This document shows positions 9,888-18,916 of a stretch of 64,000 nt of DNA, in pieces. Source of the DNA: Rufibacter sp. LB8 (GTDB lineage Bacteria > Bacteroidota > Bacteroidia > Cytophagales > Hymenobacteraceae); assembly GCF_014876185.1 (NCBI RefSeq), contig NZ_JADALJ010000001.1, positions 1,302,001 through 1,366,000 on the forward strand. The letters run 5' to 3'. The notes below the pieces were generated by a model. It saw nothing but the letters and a program-made list of their open reading frames with translations. It made no database searches and was not told the origin of the DNA. Position 1 is the first letter of the stretch, and every line of letters begins with the position of its first letter. The translations under genes were made by a program, and so were the position numbers.

Positions 9888-9927
9888 CCGTTTTCGGGCT
9901 CATTTTCAGAAACGAGCCTAAAAACGG
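9888..9927. repeat. 40-bp palindrome, copy 2
   Basis: It lies 11 bp after the stop of the small membrane-protein gene and 38 bp before the CoA-transferase A gene. The left arm is consensus; the right arm is diverged (GAGCCTAAAAACGG). Confidence 0.9.
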
Positions 9928-9965
9928 CTTTTCCTATTGCATTCCATTCTACTATCTATATTTCT

Positions 9966-10661
9966 ATGATCAATAAAGTAGTACAAGACGCCGCCGCCGC
10001 CTGCCATGACATCCCTTCAGGGGCCACGCTCATGCTGGGCGGGTTCGGGTTGTGCGGTATTCCCGAGAACTCCATTAATGAACTGTTGCACCTGGGCGTG
10101 AAAGACCTAACCTGCATCTCCAACAATGCCGGGGTAGATGATTTTGGCATAGGTTTGCTGCTGCAGCAGCGCCAGGTGAAGAAAATGATTTCCAGCTACG
10201 TAGGTGAGAATGCCGAATTTGAGCGTCAACTGCTGTCCGGAGAGCTGGAAGTGGAACTGATTCCACAGGGCACCCTAGCCGAAAGAATCAGAGCCGGCGG
10301 CGCCGGAATCCCAGCGTTTTTCACCCCGGCCGGCTACGGCACCGAGGTAGGTGAAGGCAAAGAAAGCCGCGAATTCCACGGCAAAATGTACCTCATGGAA
10401 AACTGGCTCAAGGCCGATTTTTCCATCGTGAAAGCCTGGAAAGGCGATACCGCCGGTAACCTCATCTACAAAGGCACCGCCCGCAACTTCAACCCCATGA
10501 TGGCCACCGCCGGCCACATCACTATTGCCGAGGTAGAGGAATTAGTGCCCGTGGGCGAATTGGATCCCAACATGATCCATACGCCCGGCATTTACGTGCA
10601 ACGCATCTTCCAAGGCAAAGACTACGAGAAACGCATTGAGCAACGGACGGTGCGTTCCTAG
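9966..10661 (+). CDS. scoA: 3-oxoacid CoA-transferase subunit A
   Basis: This is the alpha subunit of a succinyl-CoA:3-oxoacid (acetoacetate) CoA-transferase, which moves CoA between succinate and acetoacetate during ketone-body or short-chain acid use. The glycine-rich motif [11 protein letters not shown] near residues 22-32 and the [22 protein letters not shown] region are typical of CoA-transferase family I subunit A. The length of 231 residues is standard. Subunit B follows 30 bp downstream, so the two are co-transcribed. Confidence 0.93.
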   Translation: MINKVVQDAAAACHDIPSGATLMLGGFGLCGIPENSINELLHLGVKDLTCISNNAGVDDFGIGLLLQQRQVKKMISSYVGENAEFERQLLSGELEVELIPQGTLAERIRAGGAGIPAFFTPAGYGTEVGEGKESREFHGKMYLMENWLKADFSIVKAWKGDTAGNLIYKGTARNFNPMMATAGHITIAEVEELVPVGELDPNMIHTPGIYVQRIFQGKDYEKRIEQRTVRS

Positions 10662-10691
10662 TCTTCACATCTCCAAATTGATAAAAATAGT

Positions 10692-11345
10692 ATGCTAGAT
10701 AAACACGGAATAGCGAAAAGAATTGCCCAGGAAGTAGAGGACGGGTTTTACGTGAACCTGGGAATAGGAATACCCACCTTGGTGGCCAACTATATTCCCG
10801 AAGGAATGAACGTGGTGTTGCAGTCTGAAAACGGGCTGTTGGGCATGGGCCCCTTCCCTACTGAGGACCAGGTGGACCCAGATTTGATTAATGCGGGCAA
10901 GCAGACGGTGACTACTTTGCCCGGCTCGGCGCTGTTTAGTTCAGCGGAGAGCTTTGCCATGATCAGGGGCGAGCACGTGCAGTTGACCATTCTGGGTGCC
11001 ATGGAAGTTTCTGAGCGCGGCGATATTGCCAACTGGAAGATTCCGGGCAAGATGGTGAAAGGCATGGGCGGCGCTATGGATTTGGTGGCCTCGGCCAAGA
11101 ACATTATTGTGGCCATGCAACACACTTCCAAAGACGGACAATCCAAGCTTTTGAAAAATTGCTCGCTGCCCATCACCGGCCTTAACTGCGTGAAGAAAAT
11201 TGTGACAGATTTGGCGGTGTTGGAGGTAACCGCAGAGGGCTTTAAACTGCTGGAGCGCGCACCGGGCGTGTCGGTAGAACAGATTCAGGCTGCCACTGAA
11301 GGGAATTTAATCATTGAAGGCGACATCCCGGAAATTATAGTCTAG
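10692..11345 (+). CDS. scoB: 3-oxoacid CoA-transferase subunit B
   Basis: This is the beta subunit of the CoA-transferase, carrying the catalytic glutamate that forms the enzyme-CoA thioester. That residue is Glu46 in the motif SENGLLGMG. Other family marks are [13 protein letters not shown] near residue 22 and GGAMDLV in the middle. It is 217 residues, the normal size. A palindrome copy starts 32 bp after its stop. Confidence 0.94.
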   Translation: MLDKHGIAKRIAQEVEDGFYVNLGIGIPTLVANYIPEGMNVVLQSENGLLGMGPFPTEDQVDPDLINAGKQTVTTLPGSALFSSAESFAMIRGEHVQLTILGAMEVSERGDIANWKIPGKMVKGMGGAMDLVASAKNIIVAMQHTSKDGQSKLLKNCSLPITGLNCVKKIVTDLAVLEVTAEGFKLLERAPGVSVEQIQAATEGNLIIEGDIPEIIV

Positions 11346-11377
11346 CTTTTTTCGTTCTAGAAGACGGCGGAACAGGT

Positions 11378-11417
11378 CCGTTTTCGGGCTCATTTCTGGA
11401 AACGAAGCCAAAAACGG
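11378..11417. repeat. 40-bp palindrome, copy 3
   Basis: It lies 32 bp downstream of scoB. The centre reads CTGG, the reverse orientation of the common CCAG loop; the right arm has GAAGCCAAAAACGG. Confidence 0.9.
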
Positions 11418-11446
11418 AAAAATACCGGGGACTGATTTGGGAACCG

Positions 11447-11454
11447 TATCTTTG
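11447..11454 (+). promoter_or_regulatory. Candidate -7 element for the acetyltransferase-nitrilase gene
   Basis: TATCTTTG is an exact match to TAnnTTTG, 86 bp upstream of the ATG at 11541. No TTG lies at the expected -33 distance. Confidence 0.4.
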
Positions 11455-11540
11455 CGTATTATTTCGTCTAGATTTTCGCCGGAAACACCAGGCCATCACG
11501 GGCGCTAAGTCAATTTTTACGTGCCCCCAATCCTTTACTT

Positions 11541-13094
11541 ATGAGTGAAACTACAGAACATAAATTAATCCTTCGGCCCCTCACCTCCGCCGACTACAAA
11601 GAGGTGAAACAGATTATGGAACTGGTCTACACCACCATTGGCGGCTCCTGGACCAGTAAAGAGTTTAACTCGCTGCTTAAGCGCTTCCCAGACGGCCAAT
11701 TGTGTATTGAAGACAAAGGCCGCGTGGTGGCCGCCGCGCTGAGCTTAATTGTTGATTACTCTGAGTACGGCGACAAGCACACCTATGAAAAAATAACCGG
11801 TGGCGGAAAGTTTGACACCCATGATGATGACGGCGACACGCTGTATGGAGTTGACGTTTTTGTACACCCAGAATACCGCAACCTACGCCTGGGCCGCCGT
11901 TTGTATGATGCCCGTAAGGAACTCTGTGAGAATCTGAACCTGCGCGGCATCATCTTAGGTGGCCGCATACCGGGCTACAAAGAGCATTCAGACAAGATGA
12001 CGCCGGGCAAGTACATTGAGCAGGTCCGGAACAAGGAAATCTACGATCCGATCCTCACCTTTCAGCTCAGCAATGGCTTCCACGTTAGAAAGATCATTAG
12101 AGGCTACATGCCCCAGGACAAGGAATCTAAAGCCTATGCGTCTTTGCTGGAGTGGATTAACGTGTACTATGAAGAAAAGGAAACGCTGGTAGGCGGAACC
12201 AAGAAAGTGGTGCGTATTGGCGTGATTCAGTGGCAGATGCGCCAGATGAATTCCCTGCAGGATTTTGAGCAGCAGCTGGAGTTTTTCGTGGACACGGTGA
12301 GTTCTTACAAGGCAGACATGGTCTTGTTCCCCGAGTTCTTCAACGCGCCTTTGATGGCCCTCACTGATGAAAAATCGCCCTCTGCAGCCATCAGAAAACT
12401 GGCGGAATATACAGATGGCATTCGGGAGAAATTGATTCACCTGGCGCTTTCTTACAACATCAACATTATTGCGGGCAGCATGCCTGAGTACATTGAGAAC
12501 AAGTTGCACAACGTAAGCTACCTCTGCCGAAGAGACGGGACTTATGACAAGCAATACAAGCTGCACGTAACGCCAGATGAAGCTCACTATTGGGGAATGC
12601 GCGGCGGAAATAAGCTGAATGTGTTTGACACTGACTTCGGGAAGATTGGTATTTTGATCTGCTATGACGTGGAGTTCCCGGAACTGGCGCGTATGCTCTC
12701 TGACCAGGAAATGAAAGTCTTGTTCGTGCCTTACCAGACAGATACCAAGAATGCGTATCTGCGTGTTCGTCATTGCGCCCAAGCCCGCGCCATTGAAAAC
12801 GAGTGCTACGTGGCCATCACAGGCAGCGTGGGTAACTTGCCGCGCGTGGAGAACATGGACATCCAGTATTCGCAGTCAGCGGTGTTCTCGCCGTCAGACG
12901 TGGCGTTTCCGCATGATGCCATCATTGCCGAGGCCACGCCCAATACGGAGATGACATTGATTGCCGATCTGGATCTGGACTTGCTCAAAGACCTGAACAC
13001 CACCGGCAGCGTCCGCAACCTGCGTGACCGTAGAAAGGACTTGTACAACCTGAGCTGGCTGCACCAGAAAGAAGACGATTTAACCGAGATTTAA
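11541..13094 (+). CDS. Fused GNAT acetyltransferase and carbon-nitrogen hydrolase
   Basis: The 517-residue protein joins two enzymes. Residues about 8-185 form a GNAT acetyltransferase domain, with the acetyl-CoA loop region RNLRLGRRLYDAR at 113-125. Residues about 224-505 form a nitrilase-superfamily amidase with the complete Glu-Lys-Cys triad: E265 (FPEF), K340 (YKLHV) and C374 (ICYD). Single proteins with this arrangement are known in Bacteroidota and elsewhere, but their substrate is not established; an amide made or broken next to an acyl-transfer step is a reasonable guess. It is monocistronic, ending in a strong terminator. Confidence 0.9.
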   Translation: MSETTEHKLILRPLTSADYKEVKQIMELVYTTIGGSWTSKEFNSLLKRFPDGQLCIEDKGRVVAAALSLIVDYSEYGDKHTYEKITGGGKFDTHDDDGDTLYGVDVFVHPEYRNLRLGRRLYDARKELCENLNLRGIILGGRIPGYKEHSDKMTPGKYIEQVRNKEIYDPILTFQLSNGFHVRKIIRGYMPQDKESKAYASLLEWINVYYEEKETLVGGTKKVVRIGVIQWQMRQMNSLQDFEQQLEFFVDTVSSYKADMVLFPEFFNAPLMALTDEKSPSAAIRKLAEYTDGIREKLIHLALSYNINIIAGSMPEYIENKLHNVSYLCRRDGTYDKQYKLHVTPDEAHYWGMRGGNKLNVFDTDFGKIGILICYDVEFPELARMLSDQEMKVLFVPYQTDTKNAYLRVRHCAQARAIENECYVAITGSVGNLPRVENMDIQYSQSAVFSPSDVAFPHDAIIAEATPNTEMTLIADLDLDLLKDLNTTGSVRNLRDRRKDLYNLSWLHQKEDDLTEI

Positions 13095-13100
13095 GCAAAA

Positions 13101-13135
13101 AGAGAGGGTGCCCAATGGGCACCCTCTCTTTTTTA
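13101..13135 (+). terminator. Intrinsic terminator of the GNAT-nitrilase gene
   Basis: A perfect 13-bp stem (left arm AGAGAGGGTGCCC) with a three-base AAT loop is followed by a T run. It begins 6 bp after the stop codon. Confidence 0.93.
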
Positions 13136-13144
13136 TTGGATTTT

Positions 13145-13184
13145 CCGTTTTCGGGCTCATTTCCCGAAATGAGCCCGAAAACGG
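13145..13184. repeat. 40-bp palindrome, copy 4
   Basis: It lies between two convergent genes, right behind a normal terminator. Arms match perfectly and pairing extends four bases outward (TTTT/AAAA), giving a 22-bp stem. Confidence 0.95.
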
Positions 13185-13192
13185 AAAAATGT

Positions 13193-14083
13193 TTACAGAA
13201 TTCCTTTCCGTGAATCTTTAATCAAGGCCATAGTTAACCCAAGCAAGCCACCAATCAAAGCACCTAGTAATAGATGCAAGTTGCGGTTTGGGCCCGTCGG
13301 CCATTTGTGCGGTACGAAGCTGTTGACAACCTGCAGATTATCTACACGTTTTAACTGCCCTTCAAAATTGGTGCGTTTCTCCAGAATTTCCACGCTCTGC
13401 CTATATAGATTGGTAGGGTCTACGGCACTGCCATACACAAATCCAGAACCAGACGCTTTGGGATTAGCCACCGTGGTTCTCAGGCTGTCAATGGAACGTA
13501 AGTCCAGGGTCAGTTTATCTATGAACGTCTGCAGGTAATCACGTTTAATGGTTTTCATCCGGTTAAAATACGGGTTTGTTTCCACGTAATTCACAATGCC
13601 AACTTCCAGTGAGTCAAACAAGTTGTTTTGGTAAGAAGTCACCTGTACCCCAAACGGACCTCCCAACAACACGCTGTCTTCAGGCACCCGGTGGGCGTCA
13701 ATGTTGAAGAACTTGATAGATTCTATCTGCTCTGCCGAAGCCTCACTTATTTTCAAGGTTTTGGAGAGTGCCAGGGTGTTGCCTTCCTTCACCATCACCT
13801 CCAGATTTTTAATAAGGCCTTCCACAAAATCATTGCGAAGTTCACTGAGCACCACCGTCATGGATGAGGTGTAGGTGGGCCTTTGAAGTTTAAAAATGGC
13901 GTAGGCCGCGCAGGCACCAAAAAACGCGATCCCAGCTACCAGCACCCAGTTACGGAGCGACGAGAAAAATGCCCGTTTCACGCCCCGGAAGATTGCCAGG
14001 AAAAAACTTTCAATCTTAGCGAAGAAGTACCTCAGGTCAATTTCATCATCTGCTTTACCAGATGGTTGTTTTGTGTCATTCAT
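13193..14083 (-). CDS. Wzz-like chain-length determinant protein
   Basis: This 296-residue protein has one membrane segment near residues 45-67 and another near 268-288, enclosing a large, partly coiled-coil extracytoplasmic part. The end is GALIGGLLGLTMALIKDSRKGIL. This is the topology of Wzz/polysaccharide co-polymerase proteins, which control polymer length. The Pro/Gly pattern before the last membrane segment (PTGPNRNLHLLLGALIGGLLG) is typical. It follows gmd and fcl on the same strand and faces the flippase-polymerase genes, consistent with a role in the same polysaccharide. No tyrosine-kinase domain is attached. Confidence 0.75.
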   Translation of the reverse strand: MNDTKQPSGKADDEIDLRYFFAKIESFFLAIFRGVKRAFFSSLRNWVLVAGIAFFGACAAYAIFKLQRPTYTSSMTVVLSELRNDFVEGLIKNLEVMVKEGNTLALSKTLKISEASAEQIESIKFFNIDAHRVPEDSVLLGGPFGVQVTSYQNNLFDSLEVGIVNYVETNPYFNRMKTIKRDYLQTFIDKLTLDLRSIDSLRTTVANPKASGSGFVYGSAVDPTNLYRQSVEILEKRTNFEGQLKRVDNLQVVNSFVPHKWPTGPNRNLHLLLGALIGGLLGLTMALIKDSRKGIL

Positions 14084-14169
14084 AAAAACGTACCAAAGAA
14101 TAAGGGAACTGCTTGGTGGCCAATATCCAGAATACTTGGATGTTACCCCAAAAATTATGCTTTATTTAA

Positions 14170-15123
14170 TCAAGATGTAAGAGACACGCTTGTTGGTTCA
14201 CTGTGCCAATCCAGGCTTTCATAGACCTGGGTGATTCCCTGTTTTAACTCAATGGAATACTGCCAGCCAAGGGTAGTCAACCTGATCACGTCTAATAGCT
14301 TTCTGGGGGTGCCATCTGGCATAGAAGTATTGAAGACCAATTCCCCTTGAAAGCCAGTCACTTCCTTAATAAGCAGAGCCAGGTCTTTTATGGAAATATC
14401 TTCTCCGGTGCCAATGTTAATGGGCTCAGCGCCGTTGTAGGTTTGCATCAGGAACAGACAGGCGTCGGCCAGGTCATCGGCGTGCAGGAACTCGCGTTTA
14501 GGGTTGCCGGAACCCCAGATTTCCACTTGCTGGAGGCGCTGCTGTCTGGCTTCATGAAACTTTCTGAGCAGCGCGGGCAACACATGCGATGTCTGCAGGT
14601 CATAATTGTCATGATAGCCGTACAGGTTGGTAGGCATCACGGAGATAAAATTGCACTGGTATTGGCTCCGGTAAGCCTCGCATAGTTTGATGCCCGCAAT
14701 TTTGGCGAGGGCGTACGGCTCATTGGTGGGCTCTAAATACCCAGAGAGCAAATATTCTTCTTTAAGCGGCTGCGGTGCCATCTTGGGGTAAATACAGCTG
14801 GAGCCCAGAAATAATAGTTTCTTGACCTTGTGCTGGTAACTCTGGTGAATGATGTTGGCCTCAATAAGCAGGTTGTCATAGATAAACTCGGCCTTCTGCG
14901 TGTTGTTGGCGTGAATGCCGCCCACTTTGGCCGCTGCCAGAAACACATACTCCGGCTGTTCCTCGGCAAAAAAACGTTCAACGGCCGCCTGGTTTCTGAG
15001 GTCTAGTTCAGCCGAAGTTCTGAGGATGAAGTTATGAAAACCAGCCTCCTGCAACTTTCTTAACAGGGCTGACCCTACCATTCCGCGGTGGCCGGCTATG
15101 TAAATTTTGGCGTTCTTCTCCAT
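14170..15123 (-). CDS. fcl: GDP-L-fucose synthase
   Basis: This enzyme converts GDP-4-keto-6-deoxymannose to GDP-L-fucose by epimerisation and NADPH reduction. The NADP-binding motif [10 protein letters not shown] is at about residues 10-19, and the short-chain dehydrogenase catalytic pattern includes SSCIYP and YALAK (Tyr and Lys). I use the ATG at 15121-15123 ([14 protein letters not shown]), because the upstream extension does not fit. The length of 317 residues is normal. It starts 7 bp after gmd, the enzyme that supplies its substrate. Confidence 0.95.
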   Translation of the reverse strand: MEKNAKIYIAGHRGMVGSALLRKLQEAGFHNFILRTSAELDLRNQAAVERFFAEEQPEYVFLAAAKVGGIHANNTQKAEFIYDNLLIEANIIHQSYQHKVKKLLFLGSSCIYPKMAPQPLKEEYLLSGYLEPTNEPYALAKIAGIKLCEAYRSQYQCNFISVMPTNLYGYHDNYDLQTSHVLPALLRKFHEARQQRLQQVEIWGSGNPKREFLHADDLADACLFLMQTYNGAEPINIGTGEDISIKDLALLIKEVTGFQGELVFNTSMPDGTPRKLLDVIRLTTLGWQYSIELKQGITQVYESLDWHSEPTSVSLTS

Positions 15124-15130
15124 GTTAGCC

Positions 15131-16243
15131 CTATTCTTTGTACTGTAATACTTTGTGACCGCCCTGCAGCAGGTAAGAATCGCGCTCAAACAACTTAAGG
15201 TCGGCGGCCATCATGTCCTGCACCAAGCCCTTGAGGTCATATTCGCGTTCCCAGCCTAATTTCTCCTGGGCTTTGGAAGGGTCTCCTAAGAGCAACTCAA
15301 CCTCTGTAGGTCTGAAATAATTGGGGTCTATGGCTATTACTTCTTTGCCAACCGGCAGCTGGTAGTCTGGGTGCTGGCATTTGGCAATTTTGCCAACTTC
15401 CTGTACGCCTTCGCCCTCAAAAGCCAGCTCAATGCCCACCTCCGCGAAGGCCATCTTCACAAAATCGCGCACGGTGGTGGTCACGCCAGAGGCAATGACA
15501 AAATCTTCGGGGGTTTCCTGTTGCAGCATGAGCCACATGGCCTTGACGTAGTCTTTGGCATGACCCCAATCGCGTTGGGCATTCAGGTTGCCTAGGTAGA
15601 TTTTGTCTTCCAGGCCCAGCGCAATTCTGGCGGTTCCGCGGGTGATTTTTCTGGTGACAAAGGTTTCCCCCCGCAACGGAGACTCATGGTTGAACAAGAT
15701 GCCGTTCACCGCAAACATTTGGTAGGCTTCGCGGTAGTTGACGGTAATCCAGTACGCATACATTTTGGCCACCGCATACGGAGAACGCGGGTAGAAAGGT
15801 GTTTTCTCAGACTGCGGCACTTCCTGCACCAAGCCGTATAGCTCAGAGGTAGAAGCCTGGTAAATTTTTGTTTTTTGCTCCAGCTTAAGAATCCGGACGG
15901 CCTCCAATAACCGCAGCGTACCCAAGGCGTCTACGTTGGCGGTGTACTCCGGCATGTCAAAACTCACCTTCACATGAGACATGGCGCCCAGATTGTAAAT
16001 CTCATCTGGCTGCACTTCCTGCATGATTCTGATGATGTTAGTAGAATCTGTGAGGTCCCCGAAATGCAGTTTGAACCGGATATTGCTCTCGTGCAGGTCT
16101 TTGTACAGATGATCAATGCGGTCTGTGTTAAAAAGGGAGCTTCTTCGTTTGACCCCGTGCACCTCATACCCTTTGCTCAGCAGAAGTTCTGCCAAATAAG
16201 CGCCGTCTTGCCCGGTGATGCCTGTTATTAATGCTTTCTTCAT
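15131..16243 (-). CDS. gmd: GDP-mannose 4,6-dehydratase
   Basis: Gmd makes GDP-4-keto-6-deoxy-D-mannose from GDP-mannose, the first step to GDP-fucose and related sugars. The sequence shows the NAD(P)-binding start [16 protein letters not shown] (residues 6-21), the signature VKRRSS, the catalytic region QASTSELYG and [10 protein letters not shown]. Its 370 residues match the family. It heads the gmd-fcl pair. Confidence 0.97.
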   Translation of the reverse strand: MKKALITGITGQDGAYLAELLLSKGYEVHGVKRRSSLFNTDRIDHLYKDLHESNIRFKLHFGDLTDSTNIIRIMQEVQPDEIYNLGAMSHVKVSFDMPEYTANVDALGTLRLLEAVRILKLEQKTKIYQASTSELYGLVQEVPQSEKTPFYPRSPYAVAKMYAYWITVNYREAYQMFAVNGILFNHESPLRGETFVTRKITRGTARIALGLEDKIYLGNLNAQRDWGHAKDYVKAMWLMLQQETPEDFVIASGVTTTVRDFVKMAFAEVGIELAFEGEGVQEVGKIAKCQHPDYQLPVGKEVIAIDPNYFRPTEVELLLGDPSKAQEKLGWEREYDLKGLVQDMMAADLKLFERDSYLLQGGHKVLQYKE

Positions 16244-16650
16244 TCTGTAATGTCACACAGCTTTGTGCGTTGAGCCAAAATTAAGGGAATTAATTCCAAC
16301 TTTTACCTTTTAAATTAGGAGAGAATTCCCGCGCCCACCCAGGCTAGGTATTTTTATGGTCTGTGGCTGAACCAAATGTGTTAAAATGCCTGTGATCCAG
16401 AAAAACCCCGGTTGAAGGCCAGCCTTGGGTTGCTTTCCAAAGTGACAAAACCGATTGGTGACAAGCCAATACTATCTTAATCAACCTCTAAATGCGGATT
16501 TTATTTGAAAACCTTTCCCTGATTTTTGCCACTCACGCCGTTCTTAAACTTTTAGTACCTTTGGGGGTGGCTTTGTTAAATGGCAAGGCCACGCTCTGAA
16601 AGCCTACTTTTAGAAGTACTTAACCTCCTCCGTCTGCAATTCCGGCCCGC
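16244..16650. other. 407-bp divergent intergenic region between gmd and the flippase gene
   Basis: This region separates the two halves of the first glycan locus. A TAATTTTG match to the -7 consensus on the minus strand at 16276-16283 could serve gmd, and TACCTTTG on the plus strand at 16556-16563 could serve the flippase operon. Neither has a good TTG partner. I see no open reading frame, palindrome copy or other repeat here, which makes it one of the few long gaps without the 40-bp element. Confidence 0.5.
16556..16563 (+). promoter_or_regulatory. Candidate -7 element for the flippase operon
   Basis: TACCTTTG matches TAnnTTTG, 88 bp before the GTG start of the flippase. The nearest upstream TTG is too far (27 bp), so the assignment is tentative. 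Confidence 0.4.
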
Positions 16651-18111
16651 GTGATTAAGAAAATAGCCGCCAACAAGCATGTTAAAAACGTTTCCTGGAA
16701 CGTAGCCGAAGCCGTTTTATACCCGGCGGCCTTGCTGGTAGCCACGCCTATCTACCTTTCTGCCTTAGGCGATGAACTCTACGGCCTCTGGACCCTCATG
16801 ACCTCCATTATTGTGAGCATTGGCGTGGTGAACGGTGGCCTGGCCGACACCACCATTAAATACATTTCAAAGTACAGGGCCCTGCAGGACCATGCTACCG
16901 CCCAGCGGATCTTCAGAACCACCCTCACCTGGACCTTGCTCATAGCCCTGGCCATTCTGTGCTTGAGCCCCGTCCTTTCCTATGGAATTGTTACGTTTGA
17001 CCTTTTTGAAATCCCCAATTCTCTCACTCAAAGTACCATTCTCTATTTAAACATCAGCTTTATCACGCTGGCCTTTAAACTGATAGAACAGATTTTTTAT
17101 GCGTACTACAAGGCCTATGAGCGGTTTGATGTGTTTTCCAAAGCCTCCATCGCCGTAAAAGTGGGCACCATTGTCTTGAATGTGCTTTTGTTGCTGGCGG
17201 GGTATGGGCTGTTGGCGGTTTTGCTTTCCACGTTGGTACTTTCGTTTTTGCTACTCATACTCGTTATTTTAAAAACGGGCCACGAAACCGGATTCAAGCA
17301 GCTAATGCCCTTGTTTGACAAAAACATAACCGCCGAGCTACAGCAATTCACTAAATGGTCCTGGTTGCAGACGGTGATTGGGGTGGCCAACTCCCAGATG
17401 GACAAGTTTCTGGTGGCTTCATTGGTCAGTTTAGAGATGTTGGCCTATTATTCCATTGGCCTAATGGTGGTGAACCAGATTCACATGGTCTTGACTACTG
17501 CCGCCAGCACTGTTTTTCCGCTCATTTCCAGAATGGAGGCCAAAAATGAAACCACTGACACGTTGTTCCTGAGCCTGCAGAAATTGGTTACGGTGGCTGG
17601 CATGTTAATTATTCTGCATCTGCATCTGGTGAAAGAATTTGTATTCACGGCCTGGCTGGGACCAGAAATCTTTCAGAGGTCCTCTGGCCTGCTTTTCTAT
17701 TTCTTCGCCTATTTAATGGTGGCCAGCACTTCAGTGATGCCTAATTTTTATTTGTTGGGATCTGGCAAAATCAAGGAAAACGCGCTAAGCTTGGGCTTTA
17801 ATGCCTTGGTGACCGTTGCGGCCATGCTGGCGTTGTTTGCGGTGTTAGGCGTGGAAGGATTGGTGATTGGGAAAGCCCTGGCGTTGTTCCTGACCATTAC
17901 GCTGGTGTTCCTTTACCTTAAAAAGACAAGCATGCCGCACCTTTCCGCGTTTTCCTTGTTCCAAACCTTGCTTTTGTGTTTGGCCGGCATTGCGGTTTTA
18001 GCTGTTGACCAGACGTGGCTGACGGTGGCCATCATTTTATATCTTTATTATTTGGTGGTTGAGTTGGTGAGAAAGAATAGTTTTGCAAAAAAGTTATTCG
18101 CCAGATCTTAG
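16651..18111 (+). CDS. Oligosaccharide flippase (Wzx/MATE-like)
   Basis: This is a 486-residue membrane protein with about 12-14 hydrophobic segments and the early motif WNVAEAVLYPAALLVATPIYLSALG cut by short loops, as in polysaccharide-export flippases. It would move lipid-linked glycan units across the inner membrane. The start is a GTG at 16651, since no ATG precedes the conserved first segment. Residues 288-300 (VFPLISRMEAKNE) are encoded by a stretch that matches the intergenic palindrome at 30 of 39 bases, with 14 in a row identical. It is followed by a glycosyltransferase 25 bp downstream. Confidence 0.88.
   Translation: MIKKIAANKHVKNVSWNVAEAVLYPAALLVATPIYLSALGDELYGLWTLMTSIIVSIGVVNGGLADTTIKYISKYRALQDHATAQRIFRTTLTWTLLIALAILCLSPVLSYGIVTFDLFEIPNSLTQSTILYLNISFITLAFKLIEQIFYAYYKAYERFDVFSKASIAVKVGTIVLNVLLLLAGYGLLAVLLSTLVLSFLLLILVILKTGHETGFKQLMPLFDKNITAELQQFTKWSWLQTVIGVANSQMDKFLVASLVSLEMLAYYSIGLMVVNQIHMVLTTAASTVFPLISRMEAKNETTDTLFLSLQKLVTVAGMLIILHLHLVKEFVFTAWLGPEIFQRSSGLLFYFFAYLMVASTSVMPNFYLLGSGKIKENALSLGFNALVTVAAMLALFAVLGVEGLVIGKALALFLTITLVFLYLKKTSMPHLSAFSLFQTLLLCLAGIAVLAVDQTWLTVAIILYLYYLVVELVRKNSFAKKLFARS
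17510..17550. repeat. Possible in-gene copy of the 40-bp palindrome (flippase)
   Basis: From 17512 the sequence matches the consensus at 30 of 39 positions, including the unbroken run GCTCATTTCCAGAA. It is read in the frame that gives VFGLISRNEPENG from the consensus and VFPLISRMEAKNE here. The position inside a conserved flippase segment means chance cannot be fully excluded. Confidence 0.5.
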
Positions 18112-18136
18112 CGCCGCCCACAGTTCCTCTTACCTT

Positions 18137-18916
18137 ATGCCAGCAACGCCCAAAGTCTCCGTCATTACCGCCGTGTACAACGGAGAGCTGTATTTAGAGC
18201 AGACCATACAGAGCGTGCTGGCCCAGACCTACCCCAACATTGAATACATTGTCATTGACGGTGGTTCCTCAGACGGCACGGTTGCAATTTTGCATCAATA
18301 CAGTTCAGACTTGGCCTATTGGGTAAGTGAACGCGACCAAGGCATTTATGATGCCTGGAACAAAGGCGTACAGGCGGCCACCGGTGACTGGATTGCTTTT
18401 TTGGGGGCCGATGACCTGCTTTTTCCAGACGCCATTGCCCTGTATATAAAGGAAATAGAGGGGAAAGACCTGGAGTTTGTCTCATCGCGCGTGGAACTGG
18501 TAACCAATGACCTGGCCCATTTACTGGACTATGGCAGACCCTGGAAATGGGAAACCCACAAGCACCAGATGAAAGTGAGCCATGTGGGTGCGTTCCACCA
18601 CCGAAGCCTGTTTGAACGTTTCGGGCTCTTTGACACCAGCTATAAAATTGCCGGCGACTACGAGTTCCTGCTACGGCCAGGCGCTTCGTTGAAAACGCAT
18701 TTCATCCCGAAGGTCACCGCCAAAATGCGCGCCACGGGCGTGAGCAGCACAGGCACCAAGGTGTTCCGGGAAGCCCAGCGGGCCAAGCATGAGACGGGCA
18801 AACTACCCGCCTGGCGCTGTGCAGTTGACTATTACTACTACCTAGCCAAAAACGCAGTGGTGGGCAAACTCAGAAGTCTGTTGCGAGGAAGAAAGGAGGC
18901 ACGTGAAAATCAATAA
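18137..18916 (+). CDS. Family 2 glycosyltransferase
   Basis: This 259-residue GT-A glycosyltransferase has the family 2 start VSVITAVYNGELYLEQTIQS, the nucleotide-sugar motif DGGSSDGT and the metal-binding GADDLLF region near residue 94. It would add a sugar to the lipid-linked unit in the cytoplasm. The ATG at 18137 gives the normal GT2 N-terminus and leaves 25 bp after the flippase. Its end overlaps the polymerase gene by 14 bp. The sugar is not predictable from sequence. Confidence 0.9.
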   Translation: MPATPKVSVITAVYNGELYLEQTIQSVLAQTYPNIEYIVIDGGSSDGTVAILHQYSSDLAYWVSERDQGIYDAWNKGVQAATGDWIAFLGADDLLFPDAIALYIKEIEGKDLEFVSSRVELVTNDLAHLLDYGRPWKWETHKHQMKVSHVGAFHHRSLFERFGLFDTSYKIAGDYEFLLRPGASLKTHFIPKVTAKMRATGVSSTGTKVFREAQRAKHETGKLPAWRCAVDYYYYLAKNAVVGKLRSLLRGRKEARENQ

